Source: Deltaproteobacteria bacterium
GTDB lineage: Bacteria; Desulfobacterota; DSM-4660; Desulfatiglandales; HGW-15
DNA length: 6,787 nucleotides
Reading direction: 5' to 3'
Assembly: GCA_019308525.1 (NCBI GenBank)
Contig: JAFDIC010000218.1
Coordinates: 1-6,787 of the forward strand
Part shown: piece after piece, positions 5,623-6,787 of the stretch
Numbering within the stretch: the first letter of the stretch is position 1
Layout: every line of letters begins with the position of its first letter
Translations under genes and position numbers: made by a program
The notes under the pieces: model-generated
Database searches by the model: none
Told to the model about the DNA's origin: nothing
The model's input: only the letters and a program-made list of their open reading frames with translations

Positions 5623-6306
5623 TTACTCCTGGGCCCGGGGTGACACCAGGATCTTTTGGGCCATACCCCTGCCGAGGGCGAGTCGCGTACTGCCGTGACC
5701 CACGATCAACCTTCCCATTCCGTTATTATTGATCACCTCCAGTGAATCTCCGGGCCTGATGCCCATTGTGGCAAGCCTGGAGCGGGCTTCTCTTCCGCCC
5801 ATAATATCATTGACGACCACCTTCTCACCCGGCTTGGCCATGGCAAGGGGCATCACTCGACCCCTCTCTTTCGTGCAGTCTCCACAGAGCCCGTAGATTT
5901 CCATTTTGTGCTGGAGCACGTGGAAGCCTTCCGCTGCGGCGATTCTCATCTGGAGCCTCTCCATCTCCTCGTTGTCAAATTCCACTATCTTGCCGCACTT
6001 TGTACAGATGAGGTGATCGTGATGCTTGCCGAGGTGGCGATGCTCGTACCTGGGAGGTTGCCCTTCAAAGACCTTTTTTTGGGCGAAACCGCGCTCAACC
6101 CAGCGATTCATACACTGCCTGAGAAAATCCGGATCATAATCATATCCCCTCTCTTTGAGGAGTCGCAACAGGTCCTCAAGGGTCACGTGCTCTTCGGTGT
6201 CCAAAAACACGTCGATGATATTAAGCCGTTCCTCAACGTATCCGATACCGTCGTTCTCTATGAGGGACCTGAAGTTTTCCTTTTCCAGGTGTTTGCTAGT
6301 CTTCAC
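5623..6306 (-). CDS. Fur-family regulator fused to a C-terminal FeoA (SH3-like) domain
   Basis: Two-domain protein of 227 residues. The Fur part (about 1-147) shows H95-H96-D97-H98, then Cys101-x2-Cys104 and Cys141-x2-Cys144 (structural zinc). By alignment with E. coli Fur, sensing-site ligands are His40, Glu88, His96 and His98, and second-site ligands are His95, Asp97, Glu116 and His133; all are conserved. The FeoA part (about 150-222) shows G160, the R-S-R-L-A-T-M-G-I-R-P-G segment at 176-187 and L-A-L-G-R-G-M-A at 209-216. FeoA is normally a separate small protein acting with the FeoB iron transporter, and a related fold forms the C-terminus of DtxR/IdeR repressors. The DNA-recognition helix is odd: DPDFLRQCM (58-66) occupies the place of the usual S-x-A-T-V-Y-R-x-L, so DNA specificity, or DNA binding itself, may be altered. 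It starts with GTG, preceded by AAGGGGA, and is the second gene of the operon after fur. Confidence 0.9.
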   Translation of the reverse strand: MKTSKHLEKENFRSLIENDGIGYVEERLNIIDVFLDTEEHVTLEDLLRLLKERGYDYDPDFLRQCMNRWVERGFAQKKVFEGQPPRYEHRHLGKHHDHLICTKCGKIVEFDNEEMERLQMRIAAAEGFHVLQHKMEIYGLCGDCTKERGRVMPLAMAKPGEKVVVNDIMGGREARSRLATMGIRPGDSLEVINNNGMGRLIVGHGSTRLALGRGMAQKILVSPRAQE

Positions 6307-6313
6307 CGATACG

Positions 6314-6320
6314 TCCCCTT
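6314..6320 (-). promoter_or_regulatory. Ribosome binding site for the GTG-started fur-feoA gene
   Basis: On the minus strand AAGGGGA ends seven bases before the GTG start at 6306 and begins one base after the upstream fur stop codon (TAG, 6324-6322). It supports independent initiation of the second gene at GTG rather than at an internal ATG. Confidence 0.6.
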
Positions 6321-6321
6321 T

Positions 6322-6762
6322 CTATTGCTTGATCTCTTCACGGCACTTAGGGCAATACCCTGATACGTCGAGCCTGTGTTCCGTGATCTCGAAATCAAAC
6401 CGGTCCGCAAGCCGCTTCTCAATATTGCTCAATTCTTCATCATAAAACTCAATTACCTTGCCACACCTGGTGCAGCGGAGATGGCAGTGGTGCCCCTGTC
6501 CATAGATCGGTTCATAGAGCATGTGACCATCCTCATGCCATACCTCCCTTATCAGGTTGCACTGCATGATCAGGGGGATGTTCCTATATATGGAGGCCTT
6601 GGAGATCCTGCTGCCCCTCTTTCGCATCCTCAGGTACAGTTCATCCACGTCAAAGTGGTCGTTGGTGGAGAAGATTTCCCTTATGATTTCCTCTCTTTCC
6701 GGGGTGTTTCGGAGCCCCCTCCTGGATATGAATGCCCTGAAGATATCGATTTCTTCTCCCAT
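6322..6762 (-). CDS. Fur-family metal-responsive transcriptional regulator with HHCH metal motif
   Basis: Cytoplasmic dimeric repressor of the Fur superfamily with the normal length of 146 residues. Seen: an N-terminal winged helix with RNTPERE at 18-24, HFDVDELY at 36-43 and recognition helix SKASIYRNI at 54-62 (the conserved YR is present). The dimer/metal domain has H91-H92-C93-H94, Cys97-x2-Cys100 and Cys137-x2-Cys140 (structural zinc), and His129. The sensing site resembles E. coli Fur (His36, Glu84, His92, His94). In the second site the aspartate of HHDH is Cys93, and the E. coli Glu108 position falls on Ser112 by ungapped counting, so metal preference may differ (iron, zinc, nickel or peroxide sensing cannot be told apart here). 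AGGAG precedes the ATG at good spacing. It is the first gene of a two-gene operon with the Fur-FeoA fusion, 15 bases apart and in the same reading frame. Confidence 0.93.
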   Translation of the reverse strand: MGEEIDIFRAFISRRGLRNTPEREEIIREIFSTNDHFDVDELYLRMRKRGSRISKASIYRNIPLIMQCNLIREVWHEDGHMLYEPIYGQGHHCHLRCTRCGKVIEFYDEELSNIEKRLADRFDFEITEHRLDVSGYCPKCREEIKQ

Positions 6763-6768
6763 GGAAAT

Positions 6769-6773
6769 CTCCT
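6769..6773 (-). promoter_or_regulatory. Ribosome binding site of the fur gene
   Basis: AGGAG on the minus strand ends six bases before the ATG at 6762, a textbook distance that fixes the fur start. Confidence 0.75.
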
Positions 6774-6781
6774 ATTGCAAT
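6774..6781. promoter_or_regulatory. ATTGCAAT palindrome upstream of fur, possible operator half
   Basis: A perfect 8-base palindrome sits directly upstream of the fur ribosome binding site in an AT-rich stretch that runs to the window edge. Fur-family genes are often autoregulated through AT-rich palindromes near the start. The surrounding promoter is cut off, so neither the full operator nor -35/-10 elements can be judged. Confidence 0.2.
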
Positions 6782-6787
6782 TTAGTA

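Noticed and set aside
5908..6363. A 151-codon plus-strand open frame over the fur-feoA gene
   Set aside because: It lies opposite a well-supported Fur-FeoA gene and has no family motif. It is a shadow of that gene's composition.

Overview
The window looks like chromosomal DNA of an anaerobic bacterium, most plausibly a member of the Desulfobacterota (former Deltaproteobacteria) or a similar anaerobe. This is inferred from gene content: a Liv-type ABC importer cassette, a cytoplasmic single-[4Fe-4S] Mo/W-bis-pterin oxidoreductase, nickel-enzyme maturation genes and two Fur-family regulators. GC content is moderately high by eye. The window holds seven protein genes. I see no rRNA, tRNA, insertion sequence, CRISPR array or prophage gene.

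Layout. (1) Positions 2-1469, plus strand: livG and livF, the two ATPase subunits of a branched-chain-amino-acid-type ABC importer, overlapping by 11 bases. The start of livG lies at or beyond the window edge. The permeases and binding protein would be expected upstream, outside the window. (2) Positions 1537-4236, plus strand: an 899-residue DMSO-reductase-superfamily molybdopterin oxidoreductase with no adjacent electron-transfer or membrane subunit and no export signal. (3) Positions 4319-4660 and 4956-5618, plus strand: hypA and hypB, the nickel-delivery pair for [NiFe]-hydrogenase maturation. They are split by an unusual 295-base gap holding a perfect 12-base palindrome next to a hairpin. 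(4) Positions 6762-5623, minus strand: a two-gene regulator operon. It consists of a Fur-family protein with an altered metal motif (HHCH instead of HHDH), followed by a Fur-FeoA fusion with a very atypical recognition helix. The two reading frames are in phase and separated only by one TAG stop and five codons.

How the parts may work together. The livGF-oxidoreductase block reads as one transcription unit (67-base gap, no visible terminator). This suggests that the importer feeds a substrate to the cytoplasmic Mo/W enzyme or its pathway, but the substrate cannot be read from the sequence. HypA and HypB would mature a nickel enzyme encoded elsewhere. The convergent Fur operon ends four bases from hypB with no terminator visible between them, so the nickel-maturation and metal-regulator transcripts probably overlap.

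The most unusual item is the Fur-FeoA fusion and its in-frame Fur neighbour. Fusing a FeoA (SH3-like) domain to a Fur repressor parallels the C-terminal SH3-like domain of DtxR/IdeR regulators but on an unrelated scaffold. Together with the loss of the usual Fur recognition-helix residues, it suggests a changed DNA-binding or partner-binding role.
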